NCBI RefSeq assembly: GCF_018263855.1
Contig: NZ_CP073318.1
Coordinates: forward strand, 8,060,001 to 8,124,000
Source: Kutzneria sp. CA-103260
Lineage (GTDB): Bacteria > Actinomycetota > Actinomycetes > Mycobacteriales > Pseudonocardiaceae
Direction: 5' to 3'
DNA: 64,000 nucleotides
Each line of letters opens with the position of its first letter. Position 1 is the stretch's first letter. This document shows positions 8,120 through 16,548 of this stretch, in pieces. Both the position numbers and the translations under genes were made by a program. A model generated the notes under the pieces. It made no database searches. It saw nothing but the letters and a program-made list of their open reading frames with translations, and was not told the origin of the DNA.

Positions 8120-8698
8120 GTGACACCGACGGGACCGGCCCCGGAGAAGGACCTGTGGCGGAAACGCCTGGTCAAGGCCCGTTCCGAGGTGTCAAGCGAG
8201 GTTCGGGCGGCGGAGGCGCAAGCGCTTGCCGAAGTGGCTGCGTCGGCTGTGGGTTGGCTGGGAGCGACGGTGTGCGCGTACGTGCCCGTCGGCGCCGAGC
8301 CCGGCTCGGCGGCGCTGCTGGACGCCCTGCGCGCGGCGGGCCGGCGGGTGTTGCTGCCGATCGTCACCGGCCGCGAACCGCTGGACTGGGGCGTCTACTT
8401 CGGCACCGACAGCCTGGTCGCCGGTCCGTACGGCCTGCGGGAGCCGAGCGGGCTGCGGCTGGGGCCGGGCGCGGTGGCGAATGCCGACGCCGTGCTGGTG
8501 CCGGCGCTGGCCGTGGATCGCCGGGGAGTGCGGCTCGGGCGCGGCGCCGGCCATTACGACCGGTCGCTGGGCGGCGTGACCGCCCCGCGCATCGCGGTGG
8601 TCCGGGCGGAGGAGTTCGTGGAGCGCCTGCCGGCGGAGCCGCACGACGTGCTGATGACCGCGGTCCTCACCCCTACGGGTGGACTTGTGCGACTGTGA
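8120..8698 (+). CDS. 5-formyltetrahydrofolate cyclo-ligase
   Basis: ATP-dependent conversion of 5-formyl-THF to 5,10-methenyl-THF, which returns the storage folate to one-carbon metabolism. The 192-residue protein ends with the family signature VRLGRGAGHYDRSLGG, which forms the ATP/Mg loop, and has an N-terminal basic helix (WRKRLVKARSEV). GTG start at 8120. It is divergent from galU and followed by the FmdB gene, the same order as Rv0992c-Rv0991c in mycobacteria. Confidence 0.93.
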   Translation: MTPTGPAPEKDLWRKRLVKARSEVSSEVRAAEAQALAEVAASAVGWLGATVCAYVPVGAEPGSAALLDALRAAGRRVLLPIVTGREPLDWGVYFGTDSLVAGPYGLREPSGLRLGPGAVANADAVLVPALAVDRRGVRLGRGAGHYDRSLGGVTAPRIAVVRAEEFVERLPAEPHDVLMTAVLTPTGGLVRL

Positions 8699-8799
8699 CG
8701 ATTCCCCTTGCTGTTTGCATGGCCACGCCGTCGTGGCGCATCATGATTGTTGGCACTCTCCGCACCCGAGTGCCAACCCTGACCGCTCGCGGAGGAACC

Positions 8800-9120
8800 G
8801 TGCCGACCTACCAGTACGCGTGCACCGCATGTGGACACCGCTTCGAAGCGGTCCAGTCCTTCAGCGACAACGCGCTGACCGAGTGCCCCGAGTGCAGCGG
8901 CAAGCTGCGCAAGCTGTTCGGCTCCGTGGGCGTGGTCTTCAAGGGCAGCGGCTTCTACCGCACCGACAGCCGTAACGGCTCCACCGCCTCCTCGCCGGCC
9001 GCCAGCAGCAGCTCGGAGTCCAAGACCGAGAGCAAGAGCGAGACCAAGTCGGAGTCGAAGCCGGCCGCGGCGAAGGCGGAGAGTAGCTCATCCACGCCGG
9101 CGAAGGCCGCCGCCAGCTGA
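8800..9120 (+). CDS. FmdB-family zinc ribbon protein (Ruc-like)
   Basis: A 106-residue protein with an N-terminal zinc ribbon. The Cys pairs are CTACG and CPECSG and the fold is MPTYQYACTACGHRFEAVQ. A long Ser/Glu/Lys/Ala low-complexity tail (residues 60-106) follows. The GTG at 8800 is preceded by GGAGG with good spacing. The mycobacterial orthologue Rv0991c (Ruc) is a redox-controlled chaperone whose ribbon cysteines sense oxidation and whose disordered tail helps bind clients. The same job is a reasonable inference from the shared gene order and architecture. Reading the upstream frame back to 7876 is not supported. Confidence 0.87.
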   Translation: MPTYQYACTACGHRFEAVQSFSDNALTECPECSGKLRKLFGSVGVVFKGSGFYRTDSRNGSTASSPAASSSSESKTESKSETKSESKPAAAKAESSSSTPAKAAAS

Positions 9121-9133
9121 GTTGTCCACAGGG

Positions 9134-9170
9134 AACACCGGTTGTCCACAGGTCGTGGACAACCGGTGTT
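9134..9170 (+). terminator. Rho-independent terminator after FmdB gene
   Basis: Perfect 16-bp stem AACACCGGTTGTCCAC / GTGGACAACCGGTGTT with a 5-nt loop, running into TTTT at 9169-9172. A further copy of GTTGTCCACAGG begins at 9121. It lies between the FmdB stop and the SAF-protein start. Confidence 0.85.
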
Positions 9171-9202
9171 TTCGCTGTTCACAACGCCCTAGCGTCGATC
9201 GC

Positions 9203-9826
9203 ATGGTCGTCACCCGCATCTCCCGACTCCGCCGCCTGCTGACCACGTCCAGCTGGGCGCGCACCATCCTGTTCCGCCGGACCGCGGCGGCGCTGCTGGC
9301 CGTGCTCGCCGTGGCCCTGGCCGCGGCCACCATGCTGCACGGCCAGGAGCACACCGCCCCGGTGCTGGTCGCGGCCCGGGACGTGCCGGCCGGCGTCACG
9401 CTCACCGTCGACGACGTGCGAATACGCGACCTGCCGCTGGCCTACGCCCCCGCCGGGGCCCTGTCCGAGCCCGGCGCCGCCGTCGGTCGGACACTCGCCG
9501 GCCCGGCGCGGGCCGGCGAGCCGATCACCGACGTGCAGCTGGTCGGGCGGGAGAACACGCTGCTGACCACCGGTGACCCGGATGCCGTCGCCGTGCCGGT
9601 GCGGCTGACCGACGCGGCCGTGGCCGACCTGCTGCGGCCCGGCAGCCATGTGGACGTGGTCGGCGATCCGGCCGTGCTGGCCAGCGACGCGGTGGTGGTG
9701 GCGGTGCGTCCGAGCGAGGGTGTGTCGGCGAAGGGCCGGCTGGTGGTCATGGCGCTGCCGCGCCGGGTCGCCGCCAAGGTGGCGGCGGCGTCATTGGCCC
9801 AGTCGGTCACCGTTACTCTGCGCTGA
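9203..9826 (+). CDS. SAF-domain membrane protein (CpaB/RcpC-like)
   Basis: A 207-residue protein with a basic N-terminus, one membrane anchor (AAALLAVLAVALAAATML) and then an extracytoplasmic SAF domain (PVLVAARDVPAGVTLTVDDVRIRDLPL) followed by an RcpC-like beta domain (VPVRLTDAAVADLLRPGSHVDVV). These features are shared by CpaB/RcpC proteins of Flp pilus assembly, but no pilus genes are nearby and actinobacteria often carry isolated copies in this position. The ATG at 9203 was chosen because it lies outside the terminator hairpin; upstream in-frame codons would be inside it. Role unknown. Confidence 0.75.
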   Translation: MVVTRISRLRRLLTTSSWARTILFRRTAAALLAVLAVALAAATMLHGQEHTAPVLVAARDVPAGVTLTVDDVRIRDLPLAYAPAGALSEPGAAVGRTLAGPARAGEPITDVQLVGRENTLLTTGDPDAVAVPVRLTDAAVADLLRPGSHVDVVGDPAVLASDAVVVAVRPSEGVSAKGRLVVMALPRRVAAKVAAASLAQSVTVTLR

Positions 9827-9866
9827 TCATTCTTGGGCCGATCACTCGCCCCCCTGAGGAGTCGCA

Positions 9867-10250
9867 ATGCTGAAGGGTTTCCGGGACTTCCTGTTCCGCG
9901 GCAACATCGTCGACCTGGCCGTCGCCGTCGTCATCGGCACCGCGTTCACCGCCCTGGTGACGGCGCTGGGCAACGCGTTCATCAACCCGCTGGTAAAGGC
10001 CATCACCGGCGGCGAGATCGGCGGCACCTTCACCGTCGTCGGCGTGACCTTCGACTACGGGCTGTTCATCACCGCCGTGATCAACTTCGTGATCATCGCG
10101 GCGGTGGTCTACTTCCTGATCGTCGTGCCGGTGCAGCGCATCACCAACCGCTTCAAGAAGCCGGAGGAGGCGAAGCCCGCCGGCCCCACCGACATCGAAC
10201 TGCTCACCGAGATCCGCGACCTCCTGCGCGCCCAGCAGGGCCAGCGCTGA
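9867..10250 (+). CDS. mscL: Large-conductance mechanosensitive channel MscL
   Basis: Pentameric channel that opens under membrane tension to release osmolytes during hypo-osmotic shock. The 127-residue length is normal. The N-terminal amphipathic helix MLKGFRDFLFRGNIVDLAVAVVIG runs into TM1, which carries the pore-lining AVVIGTAFTALV. A periplasmic loop, TM2 (LFITAVINFVIIAAVVYFLIV) and a charged C-terminal helix (LLTEIRDLLR) follow. It starts 40 nt after the SAF gene and may be co-transcribed. Confidence 0.96.
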   Translation: MLKGFRDFLFRGNIVDLAVAVVIGTAFTALVTALGNAFINPLVKAITGGEIGGTFTVVGVTFDYGLFITAVINFVIIAAVVYFLIVVPVQRITNRFKKPEEAKPAGPTDIELLTEIRDLLRAQQGQR

Positions 10251-10417
10251 CCCGGGCGGGGACGACAGACACCACCAGCCCGGGCACCGTCGGCCCGCCC
10301 CGGGCCAGCCGGCGGCCTTCGCCCAGCACAGAGGCAGCACCCGGTCCCCGACCAGCAGCCTCGGCCCGATGAGCGGAGTCAGCTCAACGGCCAGCGCCAG
10401 CCCCCGCGGGGATCGCG

Positions 10418-10615
10418 CTAGCGGTCCTCGTGGTGGGGCGGACGGTTCTCCTCGTACCAGCTGTCGCTGCTCTCCCGGCGGCGCTCCGGGTCCCGCTCGT
10501 CGGAGGTGGTCTCGGGCAGCACGTCGCCGAAGACCTCCCCCAGGCGCTTCGGGTCGAGGCGGCGGGTGGGTTCGGGCTGTTCGCGTGGCTCGCTCACCCG
10601 ACCATCGTCCATCAT
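10418..10615 (-). CDS. Small conserved acidic protein of unknown function
   Basis: A 65-residue hydrophilic protein rich in Asp, Glu, Arg and Pro. The core DPKRLGEVFGDVLPETTSDERD and the end SWYEENRPPHHED look like a conserved actinobacterial small-protein family that I recall from next to mscL in relatives, without a known role. There is no signal peptide or membrane segment. The start could instead be the GTG six codons downstream (VSEPREQ). It diverges from the gene at 10657. Confidence 0.6.
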   Translation of the reverse strand: MMDDGRVSEPREQPEPTRRLDPKRLGEVFGDVLPETTSDERDPERRRESSDSWYEENRPPHHEDR

Positions 10616-10656
10616 TGAGTGAGCAGGCTGTCATCAAGCAGAAGGCGGGGACCGGA

Positions 10657-10941
10657 GTGACCAGCTTCTTCGACAAGGCCAAGGAGATGGCCAACGACCT
10701 GGCGGACAAGGCCGCCCCGCTGCGGGACAAGGCCGCGGAGGTCGCCGGCGACCTCGCCGAGAAGGCCGAGCCGCTGCGGGAGAAGGCCGCGCCCTACCTG
10801 GAGCAGGCCGGCGAGGCGATCAACAAGGGCGCGGACGCGGCCGCGGCCAAGATGGACGAGCTGACCGGCGGCAAGTTCAGCGAGGGCGTGCGCGCGGTCG
10901 GCGACAAGGTCACCGAGCTGTTCAACAACGACAAGAAGTAG
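10657..10941 (+). CDS. Rv0909-like helical repeat protein (putative antitoxin family)
   Basis: A 94-residue Lys/Glu/Ala-rich protein with heptad-like repeats (DKAAPLRDKAAEVAGDLAEKAEPLREKAAPYLE) that should form amphipathic helices. It ends with MDELTGGKFSEGVRAVGDKVTELF, resembling the Rv0909/MT0933 putative antitoxin family. The GTG at 10657 starts at VTSFFDKAKEM; a longer TTG start at 10615 adds 14 residues that are not helical. No toxin gene is adjacent, so the antitoxin label is doubtful. A late-embryogenesis-like membrane or stress protein is equally plausible. Confidence 0.6.
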   Translation: MTSFFDKAKEMANDLADKAAPLRDKAAEVAGDLAEKAEPLREKAAPYLEQAGEAINKGADAAAAKMDELTGGKFSEGVRAVGDKVTELFNNDKK

Positions 10942-10955
10942 CGGAACGTGAGTCT

Positions 10956-11070
10956 GGGAGACCCATGCTCGCTGAAAGCGCGAGCATGGGTCTCCCGTTG
11001 TCCTTTCTGGGGGCCGAGCCCCCAGACCCGACGCCGGGGCTCCGCCCCGGACCCCGAGAGCGGGCCGCGG
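10956..11070. repeat. Bipartite intergenic repeat/terminator, copy 2
   Basis: A 17-bp perfect hairpin GGGAGACCCATGCTCGC (arms 10956-10972 and 10980-10996, loop TGAAAGC) is followed by the hairpin CTGGGGGCCGAGCCCCCAG (11007-11025) and a third (around 11033-11051). It lies between convergent genes, so it can terminate both. The second hairpin is identical to the one in copy 3 and differs by one base from copy 1, while the first-hairpin arms are unrelated among copies. Confidence 0.8.
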
Positions 11071-11571
11071 TCAGACCTCGTCGAGGCCGGACAGCTGCTC
11101 GATGACGTGCGGCACCAGCGCGGACAGGGTGGCCATGCCGTCGCGGACGGCGCCGCGGGAGCCGGCCAGGTTGACGACCAGGGTGCTGCCGGAGATGCCG
11201 ACCAGGCCACGGGAGATGCCGGCGTCGACGGCGCCGGCGGCGAGGCCGGAGGAGCGGAGCGCCTCGGCGATGCCGTGGATGGGGCGGTCGAGCACACCCT
11301 GGGTGGCCTCGGGCGTCTGGTCGCGGGGCGACACGCCGGTGCCGCCGACGGTGACGACCAGGTCGACGCCGCCGATGACGGCGGTGTTGAGCGCGTTGCG
11401 GATGCCCACGACGTCGCCGGACACCGCGACGACACCGTCGACGATGAAGCCGGCCTCCTCCAACAGCTCGGTCACCAGCGGCCCGGTGGTGTCCTCGTGC
11501 TCGCCGTGCATCACCGCGTCGTTGATGATCACGACAAGGGCACGGCCGAGACGCTGCGCACTGCGTTCCAT
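11071..11571 (-). CDS. moaB: MoaB/Mog-family molybdopterin adenylyltransferase
   Basis: A 166-residue MoCF-domain protein that adenylylates molybdopterin before metal insertion. The motif VTVGGTGVSPRDQTPEA is the family signature for molybdopterin binding and GISRGLVGISGSTLVVNLAG is the second conserved block. The mycobacterial counterpart at this position is moaB2 (Rv0984), next to mscL and pepD. It could supply cofactor to the oxidoreductase at 18436. It is a single-gene unit on the minus strand. Confidence 0.9.
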   Translation of the reverse strand: MERSAQRLGRALVVIINDAVMHGEHEDTTGPLVTELLEEAGFIVDGVVAVSGDVVGIRNALNTAVIGGVDLVVTVGGTGVSPRDQTPEATQGVLDRPIHGIAEALRSSGLAAGAVDAGISRGLVGISGSTLVVNLAGSRGAVRDGMATLSALVPHVIEQLSGLDEV

Positions 11572-11665
11572 GCCACCAACCTAGCGGTCGGGTGGATCTG
11601 ACGGTTGTGTGACGTACCGGCTCGCGGACGACCACGGCGGCGGATCTGCCCATAACGTCGGGGCG

Positions 11666-12727
11666 GTGCGAGTCCTCATCACCGGAGGGGCCGGTTTCAT
11701 CGGCTCCCACGTCGCCGACGAACTGGCCGACCGCGGACACCAGGTGGTCCTGCTCGACGCCATGCTGGCCAAGGCGCACGGCACCGCCGAACCGCCGGCG
11801 TGGACGGCGCGGCACCAGATCGTGCTCGGCGACGTGCGGGACGGCGAGCTCCTGGACCGCCTGCTGACCGGAGTGGACGTGGTGTGCCACCAAGCGGCGG
11901 TGGTCGGCCACGGCGTGGATCCGTCGGACGCGCCGGAGTACGCCTCCCACAACGACTACGGCACGGCGGTGCTGCTCGCGGCGATGCATCGCGCGGGGCT
12001 GCGGCGGCTGGTGCTGGCGTCGTCCATGGTCGTGTACGGCGAGGGCCGCTACTTCTGCGCGCACCACGGCGTCGTACGGCCGCTGCCACGGCAGCAGTCC
12101 GATGTGGATGCCGCACGCTACGACCCGCGCTGCCCGTGCTGCGGCGCGGAGCTGGACTGGCGGAAGGTGCCGGAGGACGCGCCGCTGGAGCCGCGCAGCA
12201 CGTACGCAGCGACGAAGCTTGCGCAGGAGCACCTTGCCGCCGCGTGGGCGCGGCAGACCGGCGGCAACGTATGGGCGTTGCGTTACCACAACGTCTACGG
12301 CCCTCGCATGCCGCGCGACACCCCGTACGCCGGCGTCGCCTCCCTGTTCCGGTCCGCGCTACGCAACGGGCAGGCGCCGACCGTGTTGGAGGACGGCCGG
12401 CAGATGCGGGACTTCGTGCACGTGACCGATGTCGCGCTGGTCAACGCTCTCGCCGTCGAGCAGCCCGCCCCGGACGGCACGCTGGAGGCGGTCAACGTCT
12501 GCTCGGGCGATCCGCACACCGTCGGCGAACTCGCCGCCGAGCTGGCTGTCGCATGCCATGGTCCAGCGCCGCGGATCGTCGGCGGGGCGCGGCCGGCGGA
12601 CGTGCGGCACGTGGTCGCCGATCCCACCAAGGCGGCCGATCTCCTCGGCTTCAAGGCCCAGGTGGAGTTCGCCGCCGGCGTCGCCGACTTCGCCAACGCC
12701 CCGCTGCGCGACCCGGTCCGGCCCTAG
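11666..12727 (+). CDS. NAD-dependent sugar epimerase with Cys-rich insertion
   Basis: Extended short-chain dehydrogenase acting on nucleotide sugars (353 residues). The NAD motif VRVLITGGAGFIGSHVADEL sits at the start, the catalytic Ser region is LASSMVVYGEG, and the catalytic pair is in STYAATK. The GTG at 11666 puts the Rossmann strand at residue 1; upstream codons are not homologous. Between the Ser and Tyr blocks (residues about 130-175) is an insertion containing YFCAHHG and DPRCPCCGAELDW, a cysteine cluster that could bind zinc. I recall similar inserts in some dTDP-rhamnose 4-epimerase-like proteins. The substrate is unknown. Confidence 0.8.
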   Translation: MRVLITGGAGFIGSHVADELADRGHQVVLLDAMLAKAHGTAEPPAWTARHQIVLGDVRDGELLDRLLTGVDVVCHQAAVVGHGVDPSDAPEYASHNDYGTAVLLAAMHRAGLRRLVLASSMVVYGEGRYFCAHHGVVRPLPRQQSDVDAARYDPRCPCCGAELDWRKVPEDAPLEPRSTYAATKLAQEHLAAAWARQTGGNVWALRYHNVYGPRMPRDTPYAGVASLFRSALRNGQAPTVLEDGRQMRDFVHVTDVALVNALAVEQPAPDGTLEAVNVCSGDPHTVGELAAELAVACHGPAPRIVGGARPADVRHVVADPTKAADLLGFKAQVEFAAGVADFANAPLRDPVRP

Positions 12728-13455
12728 CTGCGGCGGGTGAGCGCGAGAAACGTCGTGCGGTGCACCCGCAGTGCGCCGCCGAGTGCGTCGATGGCCGCGT
12801 GTACCTCGGCCATCAGCGGCGCGAGGCGGTCACCGAGACGAAGGTGGCCGCTGGTCGTGGCAATGGTGGCAACCCACTCGTCGGCGGACCGTAGGGCGGA
12901 CGACCGGTAGGAGCGCATCCGCAGCGGCGTGAACCCGGTCCGCGCGAACGGGTCGTCGTCGAGGCGAAACGGGGCCCACGCGGCGGTCTGCCGCCAGGTC
13001 GGCAGGATCTCGGGCGCGAACCGGCGGTAGACGGGGTCGAGGGCCTTGATCGCCGCCGGCTCCAGCACGTAGGTGTTCCAGAACCGGGCGACCTTGCCGC
13101 CGGGAGGCAGTAGCTCGGCGGCCCGCCGGACGGCGACGGCCGGGTCGACGAAGTGCCAGGAGTCGGCGAAGGTCAGCAGGTCGAACTGCCGGCCGCCGGC
13201 GTCCCAGGTCTCGAAGGCCCCGATCTCCACCGGCACGCCATGGCTTCGGGCGATCGACGCCATCCGCTCGTCCGGCTCCACGCCGAGCACGGTCAGCCCG
13301 CGTTCGGCCAGGGCCACCGCCGCCTTGCCGGTGCCGCAGCCGACGTCCAGCACCGCGCCGCCGAGGCGTTCGAGGTCGTCGACCAGTCCCTCGGGCGGCG
13401 ACGGCCGGAAGCGGTCGTACTGCTCGGCGATGGGCCCGAAGGGCAGCTCCCCCAT
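12724..13455 (-). CDS. Class I SAM-dependent methyltransferase
   Basis: A 243-residue methyltransferase. SAM motif I is VLDVGCGTGKAAVALAERG, the acidic end of strand 2 is GVEPDERM, and FADSWHFVDP is motif IV. The ATG at 13455 (MGELPFGPIAEQYDRFRP) is the usual N-terminus of this family; the frame upstream lies within the kinase gene. It starts 10 nt after the kinase stop and could be co-transcribed as the third gene of the two-component operon. The 3' end overlaps the convergent epimerase by 4 nt. Substrate unknown. Confidence 0.82.
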   Translation of the reverse strand: MGELPFGPIAEQYDRFRPSPPEGLVDDLERLGGAVLDVGCGTGKAAVALAERGLTVLGVEPDERMASIARSHGVPVEIGAFETWDAGGRQFDLLTFADSWHFVDPAVAVRRAAELLPPGGKVARFWNTYVLEPAAIKALDPVYRRFAPEILPTWRQTAAWAPFRLDDDPFARTGFTPLRMRSYRSSALRSADEWVATIATTSGHLRLGDRLAPLMAEVHAAIDALGGALRVHRTTFLALTRRS

Positions 13456-13465
13456 GCCGCCAACG

Positions 13466-14473
13466 TTAGACGGCGATGGGCAGCTTGACCTCGAAGCGGC
13501 AGCCGGGCCCGTGGTTGTGGGCGGCGATCTCGCCGCGATGGGCTTCGACGAGCCCACGGGCGATGGCGAGCCCGAGACCGGCGCCGCCGTCGCCAGAGGG
13601 GGTACGGGCGGAGCTGCCCCGGAAGGCGACGTCGAACACGCGGTCCAGTTCGTTGTCGGGGATGCCGCCGCAGGCGTCGTCGACTCGGACGACGGCGCGA
13701 TCGTCCTCGGCGTCGACGTGCACGGCGACGGTGCCGTCGGCGGGGGTGTGCCGAATGGCGTTGGAGAGCAGGTTGCGGATCACGCGAGCCAGCTCCGGGT
13801 CGCTGCCGAGCACCACGGGCCACGCCTCGGCGTTGGCCTCCAGGTGCACGCCCTTGCGCGCGGCGACGGGCCCCTCGGCGGCGACGGCCTCGCTGATCAC
13901 GTCCCGCAGCGGCACGGCGGACATGGTCAGCCGCAGCGCCCCGGCGGTGATCTTGGAGAGCTCGAACAGGTCGTCGACCATGCCGGACAGCCGCTGGGTC
14001 TCGGTGCTGATCCGCGACGCGTAGCCGGCGACGTCCTCGGGCGCGGAGACGACGCCGTCGGACAGGGCGTCGGCCATGGCCCGGATCCCGGCGAGCGGGG
14101 TGCGCAGGTCGTGGCTGATCCACGCGACCAGTTCACGCCGTGAGGCCTCGGCGGCGCGTTCCCGGGACCGGGCCTCCCGTTCCCACACGGTCCGCTTGGC
14201 GATGCCCCGCCCCAGCAGCAGCGCGGCCGGCACGGTGACGATCGCGACCCAGAGGTACACGAGCATGGTGGTGTTGAGCATCGCGGTGAACATGAAGCCG
14301 CTGACGCCGATCACGCCGATGGCGGTCGCGACCAGCGGCACCAGCACGAGCACGGTCATGGACGTGGCCAGCGACCGCTCCCGGAGCCACTGCAGCAGCA
14401 CCAGGCCCAGCAGCGCGATGGGCAGCGTGAACGCGATCGCGTACGGCGCGATGTGCATCAGCTCGACCAGCAT
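13466..14473 (-). CDS. Sensor histidine kinase
   Basis: A 335-residue kinase. Three or so membrane segments occupy residues 8-90 (YAIAFTLPIALLGLVLLQWL; MTVLVLVPLVATAIGVIGVSGF; TTMLVYLWVAIVTVPAALLLG) with almost no extracytoplasmic domain. The H-box AWISHDLRTPLAGIRAM, N-box RVIRNLLSNAIRHTP, G1 VDDACGGIPD and G2 GGAGLGLAIARGLVEAH follow. The signal is probably sensed in the membrane. It begins 7 nt after its response regulator, and a membrane protein gene precedes both with a 4-nt gap, so that protein may be part of the signal or of the response. Confidence 0.92.
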   Translation of the reverse strand: MLVELMHIAPYAIAFTLPIALLGLVLLQWLRERSLATSMTVLVLVPLVATAIGVIGVSGFMFTAMLNTTMLVYLWVAIVTVPAALLLGRGIAKRTVWEREARSRERAAEASRRELVAWISHDLRTPLAGIRAMADALSDGVVSAPEDVAGYASRISTETQRLSGMVDDLFELSKITAGALRLTMSAVPLRDVISEAVAAEGPVAARKGVHLEANAEAWPVVLGSDPELARVIRNLLSNAIRHTPADGTVAVHVDAEDDRAVVRVDDACGGIPDNELDRVFDVAFRGSSARTPSGDGGAGLGLAIARGLVEAHRGEIAAHNHGPGCRFEVKLPIAV

Positions 14474-14480
14474 GGCTGCC

Positions 14481-15173
14481 TCATCCCGAAATCGCGTCGA
14501 AGCGGTAGCCGACGCCCCACACGGTGACGATCCGCTTCGGGTTGGCCGGGTCGTCCTCGATCTTCTCCCGCAACCGTCGCACGTGGACGGTCACAGTGGA
14601 CTGGTCGCCGAAGTCCCAGCCCCACACCCGTTCCAGCAGCTGCGGCCGGCTGAACGCCTGCCCGGGGTTGACCATGAAGAACACCAGCAGGTCGAACTCC
14701 CGCGTGGTCAGCGCCAGCGGCGCGCCGTTCAGGGTCGCGCTGCGGGCCACGGTGTCCAGCCGCAGGGCCCCGTCGGCGAGCTCGCCCATGGACGCCGCGG
14801 CCGGCGTGCCCTTGGCCCGCCGCAACACGGAGCCGACCCGCAGGGCCAGCTCGCGCGGGCTGAACGGCTTGGTCACGTAGTCGTCGGCGCCGAGCTGGAG
14901 GCCGACCACGCGGTCCTCCTCCTCACCGAGGGCGGTGAGCATGACGATCGGCACCGAGTGCCGCTGCCGCAGCCGCCGGCACACCTCCAAGCCGTCGATG
15001 CCGGGCAGCATCAGGTCCAGCACGATCAGGTCGGGCAGCTGCCGGGCCACCAGTTCGAGCGCGCTCTCCCCGTCCCCGGCGACCACCACCTCGTGGCCGT
15101 CGCGCTCCAGGTAGCGGCGAACCACGTCGCGCACCGTCTCGTCGTCGTCGACGACCAGGACCCGTCCAGTCAT
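14481..15173 (-). CDS. OmpR-family response regulator
   Basis: A 230-residue regulator. The receiver domain carries acidic pocket DDDE, phospho-acceptor Asp in LIVLDLMLPGIDG, the Thr in MLTALGEEED and the Lys in DDYVTKPFSPRE. The winged-helix DNA-binding domain ends in TVTVHVRRLREKIEDDPANPKRIVTVWGVGYRF. It is cognate to the kinase encoded 7 nt downstream. Targets are not shown by the sequence, but the divergent glycosyltransferase operon at 16549 is the obvious candidate. Confidence 0.94.
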   Translation of the reverse strand: MTGRVLVVDDDETVRDVVRRYLERDGHEVVVAGDGESALELVARQLPDLIVLDLMLPGIDGLEVCRRLRQRHSVPIVMLTALGEEEDRVVGLQLGADDYVTKPFSPRELALRVGSVLRRAKGTPAAASMGELADGALRLDTVARSATLNGAPLALTTREFDLLVFFMVNPGQAFSRPQLLERVWGWDFGDQSTVTVHVRRLREKIEDDPANPKRIVTVWGVGYRFDAISG

Positions 15174-15177
15174 GTCC

Positions 15178-16416
15178 TCACCAGTTCGTCAGCACCAGAT
15201 GGTTGACCGCGAGCGCGGTCAGCGCCTGCGCCGCCAGCCACCACCGCCGGGTCGACGCCGGCAGCAGCGCCGCCGCCGGCACCAGCCACACGGTGAACGG
15301 TAGCCAGATGCGTTCCACTTCCGCTTTGCTCAGGCCGGTGACGTCGGCCAGCAGGATGGCCAGCACGGCCGCGCCGGTGATCAGCAGCAGCGGCGATCCC
15401 GGCAGCCGGCGCAGGCCGGCCACGGCGGCCGGGCCGGCGGCGAGCACCACCGTGGCCAGGTCGGCCCACACCCAGTAGGAGTACGGCCGCAGCGCCCCGA
15501 TGCCCTGGTAGTAGCGCTCGACCACCAGGTGATAGCCGTCGAACCACCAGAACCCGGCCGCCGCGAAGGCGGCCATGACTGCGAGGGCCGCGACCACGGC
15601 CACCCCCAGTGCCACCCAACGCCGGGTGGCGATCACCGCCGCCAAGGCGACCAGACCGAACAGCAGCAGCCCGTACGACAGGAACACCGAGTAACCCAGC
15701 AGCAGCCCGCCGCCCAGCCAGGCGATCCAGTGCCGCTGCACGAGCAGGGCAACCGCCAACGCCGTGATGCCGGCGAACAGGCCGTCGGCGGAGACGCCGA
15801 CCCACACCGCCCCGGGCAGCAGCACCGAGAACGGCACCACGGCCGTCGCCAGCTCGGCGTGACCGAGCGAGCGCAGCGTCCACGGCACAGCGAACGCGGT
15901 GAGGCTGCCGATGAGGATCACGACCACACCGGCCCACGCGCCGCCGCCGAGGCCGAGGCGGTCCAGCCAGACGAAGGCCAGCAGCGCGCCCGGCGGGTGC
16001 CCGGCGACGTGAGTGGTCCACGAGTCGGGCTGGAAGTCGAGGATCCGGGTGCTGAACGTCCGGAGCATCGCCCCGATGTCGTGCACGCCCGGCACCTCGT
16101 GCAGGTACTCGTCCTGTGACGTGAGCCGGTCGGCGATGCCGCGCTGCCAGCCGTCGATCAGCGCGAGCGAGAACGTCCAGGCGACCGCGAGCGGATAGGC
16201 GAACCGCAGCGGCGGCCGCCAGGCAATCACAGCGACAGCGACGAGAATCGCCAGCGGCGTGCCGATGCCGACGTGCGGCATCCATTGCGCGAACAGCGGC
16301 GGCGCCGCCGCGAAAATGTTCGGCACGGCCAGGCCCACTGCCGTGGCGATGCCCACGAACACCAGTGCCGCGCCACCCACGACAAGATCGAGGCGCAAGC
16401 CGATGCGGTGAGCCAT
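15178..16416 (-). CDS. Polytopic membrane protein, GT-C glycosyltransferase-like
   Basis: A 412-residue protein with about ten or more hydrophobic segments. The first extracytoplasmic loop contains TSQDEYLHEVPGVHDIGAML and then FQPDSWTTHVAGHPPGALL, polar conserved motifs typical of GT-C glycosyltransferases and mannosyltransferase-like proteins, which use polyprenyl-linked sugars on the outer face. The start is the ATG at 16416 (MAHRIGLRL); the frame remains open to 17178, but that part is antisense to a real glycosyltransferase. It ends 4 nt before the response regulator start. It is probably involved in cell-surface glycan synthesis together with the divergent GT2 gene. Confidence 0.75.
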   Translation of the reverse strand: MAHRIGLRLDLVVGGAALVFVGIATAVGLAVPNIFAAAPPLFAQWMPHVGIGTPLAILVAVAVIAWRPPLRFAYPLAVAWTFSLALIDGWQRGIADRLTSQDEYLHEVPGVHDIGAMLRTFSTRILDFQPDSWTTHVAGHPPGALLAFVWLDRLGLGGGAWAGVVVILIGSLTAFAVPWTLRSLGHAELATAVVPFSVLLPGAVWVGVSADGLFAGITALAVALLVQRHWIAWLGGGLLLGYSVFLSYGLLLFGLVALAAVIATRRWVALGVAVVAALAVMAAFAAAGFWWFDGYHLVVERYYQGIGALRPYSYWVWADLATVVLAAGPAAVAGLRRLPGSPLLLITGAAVLAILLADVTGLSKAEVERIWLPFTVWLVPAAALLPASTRRWWLAAQALTALAVNHLVLTNW

Positions 16417-16445
16417 GGCTGTCACCGTAGCGGCCACGCCAGCCG

Positions 16446-16457
16446 GAATCGCGATTC
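16446..16457. promoter_or_regulatory. Palindrome GAATCGCGATTC in divergent promoter region
   Basis: The 132-nt interval between the divergent membrane-protein and glycosyltransferase genes holds this perfect 12-bp palindrome. An imperfect inverted pair CTTTCCG (from about 16474) / CGGAAAG (16504-16510) lies nearby. They may be regulator sites, perhaps for the neighbouring response regulator. This is pattern evidence only. Confidence 0.35.
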
Positions 16458-16548
16458 GAAAGAACTCCGTAAGACTTTCCGATCCGTCAGTTTTCGGTAA
16501 GCACGGAAAGGGTTCTGCCGGTTCCGCGCCGGCCCTAACTTCGGCCGG

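Noticed and set aside
10657..10941. Toxin-antitoxin module
   Set aside because: The product resembles a putative antitoxin family but no toxin gene adjoins; both neighbours have other identities.
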